Source of the DNA: Taenia hydatigena | Taxonomy: Eukaryota > Platyhelminthes > Cestoda > Cyclophyllidea > Taeniidae | DNA: 64,000 nt | Direction: 5' to 3' | NCBI GenBank assembly: GCA_036345935.2 | Contig: JADWOT020001420.1 | Coordinates: 33,026 to 97,025 of the forward strand | Shown: positions 59,801 through 64,000 of the stretch, in pieces | How positions within the stretch are numbered: position 1 is the first letter of the stretch | How the letters are laid out: each line of letters starts with the position of its first letter | Position numbers and translations under genes: made by a program | Notes under the pieces: generated by a model | What the model was told of the DNA's origin: nothing | The model's input: only the letters and a program-made list of their open reading frames with translations | The model's database searches: none

Positions 59801-62800
59801 AGTGCCAAAGCAAATAAAATCTCATGAAACTATTATTAAGAGTAAAACTTTGTACATAGTAGATTGCTGACGATACGACAGCGCTTAAATTAGTTCAAGA
59901 AATCGGCAAAGATTAGAGGAAAGGGCTGTAAGGCAAATTGGTCGTCCACTAGACAGTCAAAGGCAAGATGCATCATTTTCGATCGGCTACTAAAACAAAA
60001 CAATATTTTGAAAGGCATTGTGCAAGAAGTATTAACGGTCTCTAAGATCTGTAGCGGTAAAAAGTTTACCTTGGAGCGCCTTAGATGAACCATTAAACTC
60101 TTCCTTCCCAAAGCCTATCCATCCGTCGTACGTATCGTACCATGTGCACCTACAGCTTTGTGAACAGACACACTGCGTTCAACATAGAACGTGGAAATTT
60201 TTAAGGCATTTACTCTTGTACGCACATCTGATTTGCTCGGTTGCTCTGCCCAGAAACGCGTTCACACTTATCACCCGTCAAAATGACGAATGCAGGTTCT
60301 TCAGGTCCAATCCACTGCACTCTTACAGGAGATGAAAATAAACAGTTTGAAGTCTTCAAGACCACTCTGGTGTGAGCAAAAGGGCAAAATTTATTAGGAA
60401 CTTATTTTAAAGGAGGCCGTGTAAATTGATGAACACCTGCGACATCAACAACGTGACATATCTAACGTGCCACACAATTTAGCTTCTAGGGTTGGGCGAA
60501 AATACACCTTGGTGAAGGCGACCCGACACGCAGAAGACTAGAGAATCGCGATGCATATGCTATTGTAAAGGCTACGATTCAGCCCTCAGTAGCGAATCCA
60601 AAGATTCATGATTTTACTAGTTGGTATGAATTCAGAGAAAATTCTATCGGGATCCGGCAAGATAAGTAAAAAGTATCAGACAGTGATCAGTGGTCACTGT
60701 AAATGGTAGACCCCGTAGTTGTGTACCGTGTTTGCGTGCATTGTAACTAAGCCTATTCGTAAAGGTGCAATCACTCCGTGAGTTTCCCTGTACTTGGTTT
60801 GTTTGAAATCCCGTGCACAGGTTTTTAATCTCTGATCATGTGGTTACGTATTTCTCTTCAAAAAGTGCCCAAAAGGGCACGCAAGTAGGTCTCGAGTTCA
60901 AATAGTGAAGTTGAGAAGGTAAGGAAGTAAAATTACGGCAATATTCCCGTACAGCAGTCTGCTGCATTTACATCTTCAACCCACCGCTCAGCTAGGGTGG
61001 GGAATGCGCTTACCACAAAACAATAAACAGTGTGGTATCCTTATATCCTGCTTGAGACGCACATCATAATTTCGCAATGAATGTAAGAGCACCATGTAGT
61101 AATATCGCTAAGGAAATCTTTTAACACTTAAGTTATCCAATATGCAGCATCAATTTATGAATGTTTCCGGAGTAATAAGGTGGCATTGAAGTCCACACTT
61201 AACGTTTTCCACTCCAAAGCCCACCCATATCTGTTGTTCAAAAAGTTTAAGGCGCTTTTTTGTTTTCTTTTATTTGTGATTAAGCTTTTTAACGAACCGC
61301 TGCAGAATGTTGCCCAAGGTTAACTAAAGCACCACCCTAATTCATTTGACAAAGCGAACAACATTGGCGTTGCATCTACACAGACAAGTCTTCGCTCACA
61401 ATTATATTGAATGTCTCCTTGCTTTGAAAAAGGTAGCAATCACCGGTTTCCTTGACTTTCACGGTAAAATAGTCCACTTTAAGGTTGTCAGTTGAGATGC
61501 TATGGATGTAAAATGGTTTCGATCGTATTTTTGTCTACTTAGCTGCGAAGACACTGTGGCCTAATGTCAAATCCATTTCAAGCGGTGTCTGCGTTACTAT
61601 TCTGAAGAAGAGCATAGCACAAGCCTTAGAGAGTAGCCACAGACTATCTTGACTGCTTCCTTATGTTCCGTTCTTATTCTATGTTTCCATAGTGATGCAC
61701 AATTTATTCCAAGACACGTATACGACAACACCTGTAGTGGGCATTACTCCTAGGTATATGCTCAGCTCCACTTATCAAAACTTCGTGGGATGTGTAAGGA
61801 GAGGGTAGGCAGCAACGTACAAGGAGAGCATTGCAATGCGTTGCTTTTCTTTAGGATTATCCAGCGTAAAATAAATCCTCTTTAACGAAGCATCCTGGCT
61901 GTGTCTACACATGCATCTTTCCATGCAAGCATGACCTACAACGTCCCATAGGGAAAGCTGGACCGGTAAGTTATGCCTGCAATCTGATTCATTTTCCCGA
62001 ATTATCTGTTTAAAGTGAGGCAAAAACAACTGAACTGCTGCTGGTCCCACTTCTAGGCGCACTTACAAGTATTCGCAGCACAATACCGTACTTTAACCAG
62101 TAATAATAACATGGTGCGAAAATTTGGTTTAGAATGTGTGGCCTCTTTTTGACCAGGAGGTCAATATGACAATTTGCAAAAACAGGCAAAATGCAATTTA
62201 ACTCGTTATTAATATTACAGAGTAAAAATGGATGCAATAACAAGAACCGCGTGACAAGTCTGTCTACGCATTCGTTCATCCAAAACCTGTGCCCATAACC
62301 TGAATCGGTTTTACAGCTTTATGACCCGCTTGTCACCTCTTGCACTGTCATATTATCCTAGCTCCATCTTTACCTTCCATTAATGCGGTCTGGTGCATTC
62401 GATATGCAACTCTCTGATCACCTCTGTTGCTGCCACTATCTGCTTTCCGAGACCTGGTTTACCGTGCCTTATGTAGCATGCAAAACCAACATTGAGACGC
62501 ATGACAACGGCATGAAAACAGCATCGTCTACTTCTCTACACCTCTTGACGAAGTGAACGGTAATGGAGTGAATGAGGAAGAGCGAAGGATTTTGTGATGC
62601 TTAGAGTGTAAGAAAGCATGTACAGGCTCCGCCTCTTTACGAATGCACCAGCAAAGTCACTTGCGCTTGTGGAAATGTTTTTTCTGTGATTGGGTATCAT
62701 GGCGTAGGTAAATCCTCCAGGAAAGAGAAAGAAAGAGGAAAGCAAAAGGAAAGCTCTTCTTCTGTCTAATCTGCAAACCTGTCTTTTTCGATCGGTCGAA

Positions 62801-64000
62801 CATGCCACAGCACATGCAGACACATAGGACGGCGAAGAGATGCCGCTGATCTCACTGTCGTCGACCATTCATTAGCTATATTTTGCCCATCTGACAACTA
62901 AGAAGTTGCTTAGTCCCCATCCTTGCTTTAGCCAACAATAAGAATGATGCTTTGCTACCTGCATTGCCAAAACAGCAAAAGTCCATGACATTATCTCTGT
63001 CGCTTTGGGCAAAGGGTTGGAGATGTTTTTATCCCAAATTTACGCGTTGGCCTTATTAAGAGCCTGTGCTATGCGTTTCTACGTTGTAGTAAACTGACGG
63101 CTTTCAATTAATGGTAGTAAAACGCAACGTTTCATTTTGGTCAAAATGGGCAGCAATCAATCAAAAAAAGCTTACCAAATGTGCCGCTCATGTTAATAAT
63201 GCCACGCCAGTGCCTCAGAATGCTGAACTAAATTATGCGATAGCAAATTTTACTCATTTACAATCGCTGTTGTTCAAACTTATTTTTAAATGACGTAATA
63301 TTACAGAATACTGAAGGAAAGTCCTAGATTATGCCACAAGTGCTTTGTGCGATGCCGCCATTTACTAACTGCGTCAATTAAGTCAATGGGGAAAGGTCCA
63401 CGATTGCGGCAAATGAGCTCAATACCTTACACATAGTGCTTTAAGGCCAGTTTGGATTTTAAATGATATCCCGCTTACAGCTTCGTTTCCCTTCGCTTTT
63501 GCCTTTCCACAGAACCGTCAGCGACGTAAATATCTAAAGATGAGCCAGATACGTCGACATGAAAGCCTACTAGCTTTTTTGACATTTCACTATATTATCT
63601 CGTTTGTTGTGATGCTTTAAGCAGCATGGTCATCTTAAGCTGTCTTTACATTTACTTTTGCACTCAATGATGCAACGAAGACTCAAGCTATTGGAAGATA
63701 ATTGAAAAAAATAGCTTTACAGCTAAGAGTCGGCTTTTACTTTGCCCAGTGCTCTCATTACATGGGGTCAAACAAGCCTAGATTTTGTCCCACTACTGAA
63801 TCATTAAATGGGTGACGCATTCTGATATGATAAGAAGGAGAATCAGTCTGCCACAACAAGAGGGTTTGTGCCACCTTTCAAGTCTTCACCTTAAAGTTCG
63901 CTGTCCGCAAGTCGAGTAGTTCCTTACTCGAATCCTGATATGAGATAGAGGAATGCAGCTGCCCAAACGGACAATGGTGCAGATGTCCACAGACTCTGAT
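56842..64000. other. No gene recognised (7.1 kb)
   Basis: Frames at 56973-57230, 57214-57549 and 58292-58483 (plus) and 58159-58446, 58606-58884, 61775-62279 and 62536-62868 (minus) have no recognisable domain. I saw no repeats shared with the rest of the window and no RNA gene. Confidence 0.5.

Noticed and set aside
63921..63935. ttactcgaatcctga, resembling a tRNA T-arm
   Set aside because: Flanking bases do not fold into acceptor or anticodon stems.
1..64000. CRISPR arrays, operons, Shine-Dalgarno sites, phage or IS elements
   Set aside because: No regularly spaced short repeats, no closely packed long frames and no terminal inverted repeats with transposase; the window is eukaryotic in character.

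Overview
This window reads as non-coding, repeat-rich DNA from a multicellular eukaryote, most likely an invertebrate. I see no operons, no dense long reading frames, no rRNA or tRNA genes and no CRISPR array. Recognisable protein relics are animal-type histones (H2A, H2B, possibly H4) and Ty3/gypsy-type retrotransposon pieces. A helminth such as a flatworm would fit these relics, but that placement is inference. I found no intact protein-coding gene; nearly all open frames are under 130 codons and look like chance.

The dominant structure is a large nested inverted repeat covering 22.5-42.8 kb. Its core arms (26442-32180 and 36655-42393, about 5.7 kb each) are nearly identical. Paired positions add up to about 68835 along the whole length. 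Inward, the arms continue as clearly diverged inverted copies (32181-33490 / 35411-36654) around a 1.9 kb spacer. Outward, a diverged 425 bp arm (22514-22938 / 42390-42814) is directly joined to the core on the right. On the left it is separated from the core by 3507 bp. The stepwise identity (diverged, nearly identical, diverged) suggests an old inverted duplication whose core was homogenised recently, or two superimposed events.

Left of the palindrome: a 180 bp tandem repeat (0.24-0.65 kb), two weak histone-like remnants (H4-like at 1.7 kb, H2A-like at 3.2 kb), an interleaved set of repeated blocks (4.2-7.8 kb), a Ty3/gypsy reverse-transcriptase-end relic (13.3 kb), a three-copy pyrimidine-rich repeat (13.5-16.8 kb), and a convincing pair of convergent histone pseudogenes, H2A (+) at 19.2 kb and H2B (-) at 20.4-20.8 kb.

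Right of the palindrome: about 6.5 kb with nothing recognisable, a decayed Ty3/gypsy pol copy (49.3-50.2 kb) sharing its first part with a relic at 24.7 kb, a short open frame on the minus strand at 54.8-55.1 kb that looks like a bacterial membrane-protein fragment, and a second H2B pseudogene at 56.6 kb. The rest to 64 kb shows nothing I can name.

All identities and alignments were judged by eye; no search or alignment program was run.
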